Source of the DNA: Vitreoscilla massiliensis
GTDB lineage: Bacteria > Pseudomonadota > Gammaproteobacteria > Burkholderiales > Neisseriaceae
Reading direction: 5' to 3'
NCBI RefSeq assembly: GCF_001457815.1
Contig: NZ_LN898220.1
Span: 453,367-517,366, forward strand
DNA: 64,000 nucleotides
Under the pieces are notes generated by a model. The model did not search any database. It was not told the DNA's origin and saw nothing but the letters and a program-made list of their open reading frames with translations. Both the position numbers and the translations under genes were made by a program. Positions 24,390-33,568 of this stretch are shown piece by piece (within the stretch, counting starts at the first letter, position 1; each line of letters opens with the position of its first letter).

Positions 24390-25853
24390 ATGTTAGAAAT
24401 ATTCTCCAGTTTGTCACCTGCTATGGTGGCACTGCTGATACTGGCCTTAGGCTTGGTATTCTTCTTTGAATTCATTAACGGCTTCCACGACACAGCCAAC
24501 GCGGTTGCCACGGTGATTTACACCCAATCCATGAAACCTGTGCATGCGGTCATCGCATCCGGCACTTTCAACTTTTTAGGGGTGGTTTCTGGCGGTTTGG
24601 CTGTGGCTTACGCCATCGTCAACCTGTTACCGATAGATTTATTGGCCTCTGGCAACACCAAAGTCTTGTTGGCGATGGTGTTCGCGCTGTTACTGGCCGC
24701 CATTATTTGGAACTTGGGTACATGGTATTTCGGTTTGCCCGCTTCCAGCTCACACACCTTAATCGGTGCGATTTTGGGCGTTGGCGTCGCCAATGCCTTG
24801 ATGGAAGGCCAATCTTTCACCGCCGGTGTGAACTGGAGCAAAGCCATGGACGTGGGCGCTTCGCTGTTGTTCTCTCCCATTGCCGGTTTTATTTTGGCGT
24901 ATCTGTTATTGACGGTTTTGCGCAAAGTGATGCCTATCGGCAAGATCCACCAAACACCGTATTTGCGTAACGGTGTGCGCGGTAAAAAACACCCGCCCTT
25001 CTGGACGCGTTTCTTGTTGATTTTGTCGGCCATGGGCGTGAGTTTTGCCCACGGTTCTAACGATGGTCAAAAAGGCATAGGTTTGGCCATGCTGACCTTG
25101 ATTTGCATTTTGCCATCGCATTACGTGGTCAATTCCAGCATCAACCAATACGATTTGGAACGCTCGCTGTCATCGGTAACGCGTTTGGAATTGTTCATCC
25201 AACAAAACCAAGCCAGCATACAGGCCGCTTTCCCTGCCGTTGCCGCCACTGCCACGCAAGAAAAAGTGCATTGCCAACCAAGCGATGCCCTGACTTACGG
25301 CCAAAACATCCGTGGTTTGATGGCAGGCAGCCATGAAATCAGCCACTTCACCACCGAACAACGCTGGGCTTTGCGCACCAATTTGCTGTGTTTGGAAGAT
25401 TCGGCCAAAAAATTTGCCGCCATGCCTGGCAATACGCCAGCGCAAAAAGCCTATTTGCAACAAGTGGGCAAAGACTTCTCTTTACCGGTTGAATACGCAC
25501 CGTTGTGGGTCATCATCGCCATCGCCTTGTCTTTGGGCATAGGTACCATGATTGGCTGGAAACGCGTGGTCACCACCGTGGGTGAAGGCATAGGCAAATC
25601 GCACATGACTTACGCCCAAGGCGTGTGTGCGCAAATCACCGCTGCCGTCGGCATCGCTGGTGCCAACCTGTTTGGCTTGCCGGTATCGACCACGCAGATT
25701 TTGTCCAGTGCGGTCGCAGGTACGGCAGTGGCGAATAAATCGGGTTTGCAATGGTCGACCATACGCAATATTTTGTTGGCGTGGATTTTCACCTTCCCAG
25801 TGGCCATGGCCATCGCCGGTGGTTTGTATTACCTGATTCGTTTGGCGTTTTAA
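24390..25853 (+). CDS. pitA: PiT-family inorganic phosphate transporter
   Basis: 487 aa from ATG 24390 (MLEIFSSLSPAMVALL); a TTG two codons upstream is less likely. Low-affinity, proton-coupled uptake of phosphate as a metal complex. Both family repeats are visible: FINGFHDTANAVATVIYT near the N-terminus and AVGIAGANLFGLPVSTTQIL near the C-terminus, plus FAHGSNDGQKGIG in the middle. A long hydrophilic loop of about 140 residues separates the halves. It is placed directly after the high-affinity Pst operon. Confidence 0.9.
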   Translation: MLEIFSSLSPAMVALLILALGLVFFFEFINGFHDTANAVATVIYTQSMKPVHAVIASGTFNFLGVVSGGLAVAYAIVNLLPIDLLASGNTKVLLAMVFALLLAAIIWNLGTWYFGLPASSSHTLIGAILGVGVANALMEGQSFTAGVNWSKAMDVGASLLFSPIAGFILAYLLLTVLRKVMPIGKIHQTPYLRNGVRGKKHPPFWTRFLLILSAMGVSFAHGSNDGQKGIGLAMLTLICILPSHYVVNSSINQYDLERSLSSVTRLELFIQQNQASIQAAFPAVAATATQEKVHCQPSDALTYGQNIRGLMAGSHEISHFTTEQRWALRTNLLCLEDSAKKFAAMPGNTPAQKAYLQQVGKDFSLPVEYAPLWVIIAIALSLGIGTMIGWKRVVTTVGEGIGKSHMTYAQGVCAQITAAVGIAGANLFGLPVSTTQILSSAVAGTAVANKSGLQWSTIRNILLAWIFTFPVAMAIAGGLYYLIRLAF

Positions 25854-25900
25854 ATTGCCAAGCTGCCAAGCGCCACACCAAGCGCTTGTGGCATAAGGTT

Positions 25901-25934
25901 TTAAGCGGCCTGTAAACCTACAGGCCGCTTTTTA
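25901..25934 (+). terminator. DUS-pair terminator after pitA
   Basis: AAGCGGCCTGTA and TACAGGCCGCTT form a 12-bp stem with a four-base loop, then five Ts. The stem is an inverted pair of the window's DUS-like word, the same arrangement seen in Neisseria terminators. Confidence 0.85.
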
Positions 25935-26028
25935 TTGCCCAATGCGCATGCAAGTACTTGCCTTTTATGGGATAATCAGCAGTATTGTTTAAACATGCCG
26001 CTTGTGCGGCTTATTTTACGGAGTAATT

Positions 26029-26685
26029 ATGGATTTCGCGCAAGCCAGACACAACATGGTGGAACAACAAATTCGTCCTTGGGATGTATTGGAATTTGAA
26101 TTATTGGATGTATTGTCTGAAATCCCGCGTGAGTATTTTGTGTTGCCAGAACACCAAGCTGTGGCCTATGCAGACCAAGCTTTGCCTTTGGCAAACGGTC
26201 ACGCCATGCCAGAACCACGCATCGTTGCCAAAATGATTCAGGCTTTGGAAATCAAAAAAACCGATCGCATCTTGGAAATCGGCACAGGCTCAGGCTATGC
26301 CACCGCCTTGTTGTCACGCTTGGGTCAAAGCGTGTTGAGCTTGGATTTGGATGCAGAGCAACAAGCGCGTGCGCAAGCGGCTTTGGCCAAAGTCGGCAGC
26401 ACCAATGTGCAATTGAGCGTTGCCAATGGCCTGAAAGCCTTGGCCAACATCGGCACTTTTGATGTGATTTATGTCGGTGGCGGCGTGGCCGATGTACCGG
26501 CTGAATTGTTGCACACCTTAAACGAAGGTGGCCGCTTGGTGGTGGTATTGGGTCAAAAACGCTTGATGCACGCCACTTTGATCACGCGCAAAGGCAATGA
26601 ATACCCACGCAAAATGCTGTTTGAAACTTCGGTACCAGCCTTGGTGGAAGAACAACAATTGCAAAAAGCAGAATTTGAATTCTGA
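26029..26685 (+). CDS. pcm: Protein-L-isoaspartate O-methyltransferase family protein
   Basis: 218 aa from ATG 26029 (MDFAQARHNMVEQQIRPWDV), with an ACGGAG ribosome-binding site. SAM-binding motif I is clear (ILEIGTGSGYATALLSRLG), with post-I acidic residues in VLSLDLDAEQQ and the family segment EGGRLVVVLG. Canonical Pcm repairs isoaspartyl residues. The N-terminal text (RHNMVEQQIRPWDVLEFELLD) fits the beta-proteobacterial subfamily rather than E. coli Pcm, so the exact substrate is uncertain. A short GCCGC/GCGGC hairpin lies just before the ribosome-binding site. It overlaps the rhodanese gene. Confidence 0.85.
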   Translation: MDFAQARHNMVEQQIRPWDVLEFELLDVLSEIPREYFVLPEHQAVAYADQALPLANGHAMPEPRIVAKMIQALEIKKTDRILEIGTGSGYATALLSRLGQSVLSLDLDAEQQARAQAALAKVGSTNVQLSVANGLKALANIGTFDVIYVGGGVADVPAELLHTLNEGGRLVVVLGQKRLMHATLITRKGNEYPRKMLFETSVPALVEEQQLQKAEFEF

Positions 26686-27008
26686 TGGGTGTACACAGCT
26701 TAAACGTGGCCGAGCTCAAAGCTTGGCGTGATGAAGGCAAAGAGTTTGTGTTGTTGGATGTGCGCGAAGACGGCGAAGTGGCGTATGCCAGCATCGCCGG
26801 TCACACCCACATCGCCATGAATTTGATTCCGCTGCGCCACAATGAGTTGCCAGACGAAACCCCCATCGTGGTGTATTGCCACCACGGCATGCGCAGCATG
26901 CAAGTGGCTTTGTTCTTGGAACACACTGGCTTTGGCGAGGTTTACAATTTAAGCGGCGGCATAGACGCATGGTCGGCCAATATTGACCCCAGCGTTGCCC
27001 GTTACTGA
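26685..27008 (+). CDS. Rhodanese-domain protein
   Basis: 107 aa single-domain sulfurtransferase. The active-site loop is CHHGMRS (in VVYCHHGMRSMQVALFLEH), with the catalytic cysteine and a six-residue loop as in GlpE-type rhodaneses. N-terminal LLDVREDGEVAYASIAGHTHI and C-terminal NLSGGIDAWS are family signatures. It starts within the pcm stop codon (TGATG), so it is co-translated; its sulfur acceptor cannot be told from sequence. Confidence 0.92.
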   Translation: MGVHSLNVAELKAWRDEGKEFVLLDVREDGEVAYASIAGHTHIAMNLIPLRHNELPDETPIVVYCHHGMRSMQVALFLEHTGFGEVYNLSGGIDAWSANIDPSVARY

Positions 27009-27035
27009 AATTGTGCATGTTTATGTATGACCACC

Positions 27036-27066
27036 AACACCGTGTTTTGCACGGTGTTTTGTTTTG
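27036..27066 (+). terminator. Terminator after the pcm-rhodanese pair
   Basis: AACACCGT (27036-27043) pairs with ACGGTGTT (27051-27058), followed by TTGTTTTG. A plus-strand terminator 27 bp after the rhodanese stop. Confidence 0.8.
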
Positions 27067-27339
27067 TGCCAATACTCCCACATTCACTAAATGGCGCATT
27101 ATCCAACGCCTTCAATTACCTTCATATTGTCCTATCCTGTCTTCAACATCAAACAAATGGAATTGCGGCCTGTAAACAACAAAGCTCACGGTGCATGGTA
27201 CTGAGCCAAACGGTACTGCCTCACCCTCACCAGCAACGCTGTGCGATAGCGCTTACCCAACAAGATTGCTTCTATCCTCTATCGAAATCACTTAAATCAT
27301 CATCCATCACTCTCTGCATCAACAGTGCAGACGATACAA
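27067..27339. other. Intergenic stretch without a convincing gene
   Basis: A plus-strand open frame crosses the region but starts inside the upstream terminator and resembles no protein. The stretch holds one exact DUS-like word at 27165. Confidence 0.5.
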
Positions 27340-27370
27340 AAGCGGCCTGTAAATGTTTTACAGGCCGCTT
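27340..27370 (-). terminator. DUS-pair terminator of the zipA-ligA-galU operon
   Basis: GCGGCCTGTAA (27342-27352) and its inverse (27358-27368) form the stem; on the minus strand the hairpin runs into TTTT. It lies 28 bp after the ALDH-like gene. Confidence 0.75.
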
Positions 27371-27397
27371 ATTCAGATTCAGCACACGAGATAAGGC

Positions 27398-28858
27398 TTA
27401 AATGGCCGTACCCATAATCAATTGATGGCGGATGTAGAAATGCCAACGCGCCGCATGTTGTCCACCCACCGCCCATTGGTGTGAGATGTCGCCACGCGGT
27501 AGATTCAAGCTGGACACGCTTTCGACGCGGTTAAAACTGATGACTTCGACTTGCTGCAGATTTTGTTTGAACACACCCATCGAAGTCATGCTTTCGGTAA
27601 ACAAACTCGCCGCGCCGACATTGGGCGTGGCATTGATAATGCCCAAAGCCGCATCCAAATCGGGCACCCGCATCAACATCACCGCCACCCGACTCGGTGC
27701 AGCCGTGTGCAAAGCCATTTCAGGTTGGACTTGATCGAGCAAACTCATGCCCATGTACCAGCCTTTTTCAGGCAAATCGCTTTGGCTACCATCGACCACC
27801 AAATCCGCTCCAGCGCTGACCGCACGCTGCAAAAATTCGCTGCACAACTGTTTGCTGTGCTCAGTAGGCAAAACCATCGGTGCCAAAGTCGCCAAACGTG
27901 TTTGCCATTTGGCCAACAATGCATCGGCATTGTCCTGCCCCACCACAATCCACACCGGCACGCTCAAGCGCGGTGCGCTGCAGCTGACATATTGCTGCCA
28001 CACCTTGTCCACATCCATGTCGGCATCAATGACGATGAAATTGTGCGCCAAGATGGTTTGGCGTTGGCGCAAATGCGCTTGCTTGGCCTGCGGCTTGGCC
28101 AACACATAGGTGATGGCATTGACATCAGGATGCACATGCAAGGCTTTCGCCACCTCATCATCCCCTTGGATGACGTTGTAAACACCAGCAGGCAAGCCCG
28201 ATTGCGCCAACCAATCGCCCAGCAAGACTGGCAACAACGGCTGGCTAGGATACGGTTTGACGATAAGGGTATTGCCACACAATAAGGCCACCACAATTTC
28301 GCTGACCAAAGACTTGAGGGTTTGTTCTTCATTGCTGATGATGGCAGCCACACCCACAGGCTGCATCGCGTGTTGCACCCACACATCGGTGCTGCCCCAA
28401 GCGGGAGTCGAGCTGCCTTTGGCTTGCATGGCGGTGAGCGCATACACAATCGCTTCCAGAGTCTGCTCGATTTCGGTCGCCACTTCGGCTTCGTTCAGGC
28501 CGCTTTCGCCTTGCAATACCTCGTTCAAAATGTGTGCTTGCAAGGCAAAGCTGTTTTTGAATTTCTCTATCACATACAAGCGCTGCAAATAGGCAAATGC
28601 CGCCCATTCGGCGCGGTGTTCTTTGGCGGTTTGTACCGCACGCTGTATCGTTGCAGCACTGGCGACATACAAACGGCGTTCGGCACGGCTGTTGCGCGGA
28701 TTGACCACTTCCAAGACTTGGTTGGATTCAACAATCAAACGCACACCGGCAATAAAATGCGGCGCGTAATGAAAGTCCTCGTCGGCCATGATGGGCACGG
28801 CATCGGCTTCGTCTTGCGTTTGATGCCATTGTTGCCACAATTTATTCAATAAACCCAT
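27398..28858 (-). CDS. Aldehyde-dehydrogenase-fold protein, probably not catalytic
   Basis: 486 aa. It aligns along its length with NAD-dependent aldehyde dehydrogenases, best with the MmsA type (HFIAGVRLIVESN; LLCGNTLIVKPYPSQP; GLPAGVYNVIQGDDEVAKALHVHP). Key positions are changed. The NFP segment with the oxyanion asparagine reads ISNEEQTLK. The NAD-binding GSxxxG region reads ITYVLAKPQAK, with no glycines. The catalytic GQRC position reads as SCSAPR with the cysteine out of register. A structural or regulatory role is more likely than oxidation of an aldehyde. Last gene of zipA-ligA-galU, 15 bp after galU. Confidence 0.75.
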   Translation of the reverse strand: MGLLNKLWQQWHQTQDEADAVPIMADEDFHYAPHFIAGVRLIVESNQVLEVVNPRNSRAERRLYVASAATIQRAVQTAKEHRAEWAAFAYLQRLYVIEKFKNSFALQAHILNEVLQGESGLNEAEVATEIEQTLEAIVYALTAMQAKGSSTPAWGSTDVWVQHAMQPVGVAAIISNEEQTLKSLVSEIVVALLCGNTLIVKPYPSQPLLPVLLGDWLAQSGLPAGVYNVIQGDDEVAKALHVHPDVNAITYVLAKPQAKQAHLRQRQTILAHNFIVIDADMDVDKVWQQYVSCSAPRLSVPVWIVVGQDNADALLAKWQTRLATLAPMVLPTEHSKQLCSEFLQRAVSAGADLVVDGSQSDLPEKGWYMGMSLLDQVQPEMALHTAAPSRVAVMLMRVPDLDAALGIINATPNVGAASLFTESMTSMGVFKQNLQQVEVISFNRVESVSSLNLPRGDISHQWAVGGQHAARWHFYIRHQLIMGTAI

Positions 28859-28873
28859 GGCCGCTCCTTACCC

Positions 28874-29746
28874 TTATGACATTGCTTTAAATGATGCCAC
28901 CATTTTGGCAAACTCCGTACCCACTTCTGGGTGTTTGCAACCATAGGCCAAAGTGGCCTGTAAATAACCCAATTTGCTGCCGCAATCATAACGCTGACCG
29001 CTGAACGCATGCGCCAACACCGTTTCTTGCTGCAATAATTGCGCAATCGCATCGGTCAATTGGATTTCACCACCAGCACCGGCTTGGGTTTGGCGCAGCA
29101 AATCAAAAATCGCCGGCGTCAAAATATAACGACCGACCACGGCCAAATTCGATGGCGCATCTTCCGGTTTCGGTTTTTCAACAATGCTGGTCACGCGTTG
29201 GTAAGCGTCTTTAGGTGCAATTTCGACGATGCCATACGAGCCGGTTTGACTTGGGTCTACGGTTTCCACCCCCAACACACTGCTGCCCGTGGCGTTGTAC
29301 ACATCCATCATTTGCGCCAACGCGCCTTTCGGTGCATCGATTAAGTCGTCAGCCAAAATCACCGCAAACGGCTCATTGCCGACAGCCGGTGCCGCGCACA
29401 ACACCGCATGACCCAAGCCCAAGGCTTCGGTTTGGCGGATGTACATCAAATTCACGCCATCTGGCAAAATATTCTGGGTGATTTCCAACAAAGCATTCTT
29501 TTGCTTGCGCGCCAATTCGGTTTCCAATTCATAGGCTTTGTCGAAATGGTCTTCGATGCTGCGCTTATTGCGGCCGGTAATGAACACGATGTCGGTACAA
29601 CCGGCTTCCACCGCTTCTTCTACCGCATACTGTATCAACGGTTTGTCGACGATGGGCAACATTTCTTTGGGGCTGGCTTTGGTGGCCGGTAAAAAGCGGG
29701 TACCCATACCTGCCACTGGAAACACTGCTTTGGTGATTTTTTGCAT
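28874..29746 (-). CDS. galU: UTP-glucose-1-phosphate uridylyltransferase
   Basis: 290 aa. It makes UDP-glucose for lipooligosaccharide and other glycans. The nucleotide-binding signature GMGTRFLPATKASPKEMLP is at the N-terminus, and DDLIDAPKG and VEKPKPEDAPSNLAVVGRY follow in the usual order. Its ATG at 29746 overlaps the ligA stop codon (TAATG). The glycosyltransferase cluster at 59642-62785 would use such activated sugars. Confidence 0.96.
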   Translation of the reverse strand: MQKITKAVFPVAGMGTRFLPATKASPKEMLPIVDKPLIQYAVEEAVEAGCTDIVFITGRNKRSIEDHFDKAYELETELARKQKNALLEITQNILPDGVNLMYIRQTEALGLGHAVLCAAPAVGNEPFAVILADDLIDAPKGALAQMMDVYNATGSSVLGVETVDPSQTGSYGIVEIAPKDAYQRVTSIVEKPKPEDAPSNLAVVGRYILTPAIFDLLRQTQAGAGGEIQLTDAIAQLLQQETVLAHAFSGQRYDCGSKLGYLQATLAYGCKHPEVGTEFAKMVASFKAMS

Positions 29747-32136
29747 TACCCTTTTCCTAACATCTCTAGTATTTGTTGTTCATTCAATACGGCCACACCC
29801 AAAGCCTCGGCCTTGGCCAATTTGCTGCCGGCGGCTTCGCCTGCCACCACATAATCGGTTTTCTTGGACACACTGCCGCTGACTTTGCCACCGGCCGCTT
29901 CCAGCCATGCCTGCACTTCTTCGCGCTTATTGCTCAAAGTGCCGGTCAATACAAACGTCTTGCCGGCAATGGCTTCATTCACCGGCATATCGGCCACAGC
30001 GGCCTGTAAATCGGTTTGACTGCTGGTTTGCGTGTGACACAAGGCCAAAAATGCCTGTATGCGCGCCAATAGCTGTTGATGACGCTCTTGTTCACGCCAC
30101 AACAGCCAAGCCGCATCGCTGACGGGCTCCGTCATCAAGGCCTCGACGCTGATCGCTTCTGCGCTCAAAGCCTCGGCTTTTTTAGCACTGATGCGGATGT
30201 CTGGCAAATGGGTTAACCAGTTTTGACTGGCCAACACCTGTGCCAACTGCGCATGTGCCAAGTTTTCTTGCGGCGCGATGCCCACCGCCAATAAATCGTC
30301 CAATTGCTGTTGCTGATAGGCTTGGGCGAAATACTGGTCTATGCTCGCCGCCACCACTTCGCCGATATCAGGCAAACACGCCAACAAAGGCGCCGGCACA
30401 CGGCGAATCAAATCCAAGCTGCCAAAGTATTGTGCCAAAGTCTTGGCAGTGCGTTCGCCGACATGGCGTATGCCTAAGGCGTAGATAAAACGCGCCAACA
30501 GCGGCGTTTTGCTCGCGTCCAAGCCCGCCAAAATATTCTCTGCCCATTTGGTCGGAGTTTCGCGTTTGCTGCTGGTGCTGGTGTCGTCTTCGTCTACTTG
30601 CTTCAAGCGCTGTAAGGTCGGGATGTCCAAACGGTACAAGTCGGCAAATTCATGCACCAAATCCAAATCCACCAATTGCTCGATTTGGCGCGTGCCCAAA
30701 CCCTCCACATCCATGGCAGTGCGTGAGGCAAAATGGATTAAAGCTTGTGCGCGCTGTGCTTGGCAAGCCATGCCACCACTGCAACGCGCCACCGCTTCAC
30801 CGTCTTCTTTGACGATGTCGCTGCCACACACTGGACACAACGTTGGCAGCAAGTAGCGCTCGTATTTCGCTTCGGTCGCTGGCGTAAACAAATCCGCACC
30901 GGGGTTTTCGTTTACAGGCCGCTTATCAAACACCACCCGCACCACTTCTGGTATCACATCGCCGGCGCGGCGCACCATCACCGTATCGCCCACGCGCACG
31001 TCTTTGCGCTGCACCTCGCCTTCGTTGTGCAAAGTAGCATTGGTCACGGTCACGCCGCCCACACGCACAGGCACCAGCCGCGCCACCGGCGTGACCGCAC
31101 CGGTACGGCCGATTTGCACGTCGATGGCTTCCACCAGCGTCGGTGCTTCTTCGGCAGGGAATTTGTGCGCAATGGCAAAGCGCGGCGCGCGCGATACAAA
31201 GCCCAAAATATTTTGCTCGGCGATGGCATTGACCTTAATCACCATGCCATCGATGTCAAACGGCAATTCAGGCCGCTTAATCGCCATTTGTTCGTAAAAG
31301 CGGTTGATTTCCGCCATGTCATGACTTTGCAAACAGCAATCGCGTGGCGGCGTTGGGATGCCCCAAGACGCCAATAAATCCAGCTCCAAGCCGTGGGTGG
31401 CTTGCGCATAAGTCTCATCCAATTGCGCAATGCTGTAAGCAAAAAAGCGCAGCGAGCGCTTGGCGGTGACTTTGGCATCGAGTTGGCGCAGACTGCCGGC
31501 TGCGGCATTGCGCGGATTGGCAAACGCCTTGCCACCTTCGGCCGCTTGGCGTTCATTCAAGGCATCGAAATCGGCTTTGAACATCAATACCTCACCGCGC
31601 ACTTCCAAGCGTGCCGGTGGATTGGGGGTGTTCAAATGCAAAGGAATGCAGCGTATGGTTTTGACATTGTTGGTGACGTTTTCACCCTCAGTGCCATCGC
31701 CACGGGTAGCGGCCTGTAACAACACGCCGTTCTCATACACCAAACTCAAGGCCAAGCCATCGAATTTGGGCTCTATGAAATACTCGGGATCGTGGCCCAA
31801 ACCTGAGCGCACGCGCTCGGCAAAAGCGAGCATTTCGGCATGGTCGTAAACGCCGTCGACATTCACCGGCGAAAACGCATTGTTCAAACTCAGCATAGGC
31901 ACTTGGTGCACCACGCTGTCAAATTGGCTCAACGCCTTACCGCCCACCCGTTGGGTTGGGCTTACAGGCCGCATCAGGTGTGGATGTTGCGCCTCCAATT
32001 GTTGCAAATGCCGAAACGCTTGATCGTATTCGGCATCGCTGACGCTGGGCTCATCCAGCTCGTAATATTCGCGGTTATAGCGTTCAAGCAGATGAATCAA
32101 TTCGTCCATCTGCTGTTGAATGGATTCATCAGTCAT
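29746..32136 (-). CDS. ligA: NAD-dependent DNA ligase
   Basis: 796 aa. It seals nicks during replication and repair. The AMP-accepting lysine lies in EPKFDGLALSLVYENG. Order: Ia domain, adenylation domain, OB fold, zinc finger (CPVCGSDIV ... CSGGMACQAQ), helix-hairpin-helix repeats and a C-terminal BRCT domain (AIAGKTFVLTGTLSNKREEV). It is about 120 residues longer than E. coli LigA owing to an insert before the BRCT domain (around ISAKKAEALSAEAISVEALM). Neisseria LigA is likewise long. Three exact DUS-like words lie inside (29999, 30912, 31709) and one at 31962. Confidence 0.97.
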   Translation of the reverse strand: MTDESIQQQMDELIHLLERYNREYYELDEPSVSDAEYDQAFRHLQQLEAQHPHLMRPVSPTQRVGGKALSQFDSVVHQVPMLSLNNAFSPVNVDGVYDHAEMLAFAERVRSGLGHDPEYFIEPKFDGLALSLVYENGVLLQAATRGDGTEGENVTNNVKTIRCIPLHLNTPNPPARLEVRGEVLMFKADFDALNERQAAEGGKAFANPRNAAAGSLRQLDAKVTAKRSLRFFAYSIAQLDETYAQATHGLELDLLASWGIPTPPRDCCLQSHDMAEINRFYEQMAIKRPELPFDIDGMVIKVNAIAEQNILGFVSRAPRFAIAHKFPAEEAPTLVEAIDVQIGRTGAVTPVARLVPVRVGGVTVTNATLHNEGEVQRKDVRVGDTVMVRRAGDVIPEVVRVVFDKRPVNENPGADLFTPATEAKYERYLLPTLCPVCGSDIVKEDGEAVARCSGGMACQAQRAQALIHFASRTAMDVEGLGTRQIEQLVDLDLVHEFADLYRLDIPTLQRLKQVDEDDTSTSSKRETPTKWAENILAGLDASKTPLLARFIYALGIRHVGERTAKTLAQYFGSLDLIRRVPAPLLACLPDIGEVVAASIDQYFAQAYQQQQLDDLLAVGIAPQENLAHAQLAQVLASQNWLTHLPDIRISAKKAEALSAEAISVEALMTEPVSDAAWLLWREQERHQQLLARIQAFLALCHTQTSSQTDLQAAVADMPVNEAIAGKTFVLTGTLSNKREEVQAWLEAAGGKVSGSVSKKTDYVVAGEAAGSKLAKAEALGVAVLNEQQILEMLGKG

Positions 32137-32153
32137 GTGACATCCTTACTCAC

Positions 32154-33476
32154 TCAAGAAAATAATCGTTCTGCCAAATCACTGCCCGGCTCGATGTCGA
32201 CGCTGAGCATCTCGTCTTGACGTTCTACCACATAGCTGCGGATGTCTTTTAACCACTGTGTCGACAATTCATTCAATTGGTCGTCCACCAAGTCCAAACC
32301 CAGATTGCTGGACAACTTCACCACCAAATCCATGAACTGATTGAAGGTTTTTTCACCGGCAGGCACTTTGGTCAAATCGTACAACATCGAAAAACCACGG
32401 TAGGCTTGTTCGTCCAAAGCCGCGGCAATGAACGGCGTGCTGTCGAGATTGACCGCATTGAACAGGTTTTTGCCATGCACATCGCGGTACCAGAAGATGC
32501 CCGCATCCAATTCAAATTTCAGGTTTTCCAAGGCGGCTTTGATTTCGCGCCCGGTCACCGATTCACGCGACACCAAATGGATGGCGATGGTTTGGTCGAC
32601 GCGCACACACAATTCGTCCATAGGCTCGGCCACTTGCATAAACGCATCGGCATTGGCCACGGCCACGCCGCCGCCCATTTGTGCGGCAAATTGGCGCACT
32701 TGTTCGGCAAATTGGGTCAAGTCTTCACGTACTGCCAAACCTTTGCGGCTGATGCATTGCAAACCCATGACAAAACCTTGGTAATACACGCTTGGAATCG
32801 GCTCGGCCAATTGGAAACGGCCATCCATGGTACAGCCGACCACGCGAAAATGGTGGCGATTGCTCAGACGCGGCATGGTGTGCAATTCGCGTGGCTCGCG
32901 CAAAGACACATAAGCCATATAGTCGACACGGTTATCAAACCAAGGCAGTTCCATGCGGGTTAAGTCTTGCAAGTCTAGCAGCAACACGCCTTCATTCTTG
33001 GCAGCGGCCGACAACACATTCTTAATCCCCGGCACGGCCAAATCTTTGATGCTTTTTGGGGCTGGTTCGGCCACGGCAGCGGTTTCTGCCACAGGCGCGG
33101 TGAGTTCTTCGTGGATTTCAAATACGGGCGCGGCAGTCATAACTGGCGTTACAACAGCGGCAACCACATCAGTATCTGGCACTGGCGCTGCTTCATCGCG
33201 GCTGGCTGTATTAAAATCAGTTGCAGTTTCAGTTGCAACCACAGTCTCGGCTTCGCTGTGTTGCGCGTGTTGGTGGTACATCATGCCACCATTGAGCACG
33301 CCTTGACCGTCGCGCACTTCTTCGCGTTTGCTGTCTAACAGCGCATCTTGGTCGGAATGACCAAATTGACGTCTGACCTCATCACGATAGCGTTTTTCTT
33401 TGTAAGAATTAAACAGCAATACCGCCAAAATAGCGAATAAACCGCCAATAATGTAGTAAAAAGTGGTGTCGCTCAT
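32154..33476 (-). CDS. zipA: Cell division protein ZipA
   Basis: 440 aa. An N-terminal membrane anchor (YYIIGGLFAILAVLLFNSY, residues about 7-25) is followed by a long linker rich in Ala, Val, Pro and Glu. The C-terminal ZipA domain (from about residue 165) binds the FtsZ tail and tethers the division ring. C-terminal text such as RFQLAEPIPSVYYQGFVMGLQ and FNQFMDLVVKLSSNLGLDLVDD fits the family. Located immediately upstream of ligA, as in Neisseria and many gamma-proteobacteria. Confidence 0.85.
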   Translation of the reverse strand: MSDTTFYYIIGGLFAILAVLLFNSYKEKRYRDEVRRQFGHSDQDALLDSKREEVRDGQGVLNGGMMYHQHAQHSEAETVVATETATDFNTASRDEAAPVPDTDVVAAVVTPVMTAAPVFEIHEELTAPVAETAAVAEPAPKSIKDLAVPGIKNVLSAAAKNEGVLLLDLQDLTRMELPWFDNRVDYMAYVSLREPRELHTMPRLSNRHHFRVVGCTMDGRFQLAEPIPSVYYQGFVMGLQCISRKGLAVREDLTQFAEQVRQFAAQMGGGVAVANADAFMQVAEPMDELCVRVDQTIAIHLVSRESVTGREIKAALENLKFELDAGIFWYRDVHGKNLFNAVNLDSTPFIAAALDEQAYRGFSMLYDLTKVPAGEKTFNQFMDLVVKLSSNLGLDLVDDQLNELSTQWLKDIRSYVVERQDEMLSVDIEPGSDLAERLFS

Positions 33477-33568
33477 AAGTGATGAATCATCCTTGGTTAA
33501 CTAGGACAGCTGTGACACAGCTTGTTTGCTGTGAAGTATAGCCGAAGTTTTGCCAATTTTCAGCCAAG

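Noticed and set aside
27027..27401. A 124-codon plus-strand frame between the rhodanese and ALDH-like genes
   Set aside because: It begins inside a clear terminator, runs through the DUS-pair hairpin and has no recognisable content.
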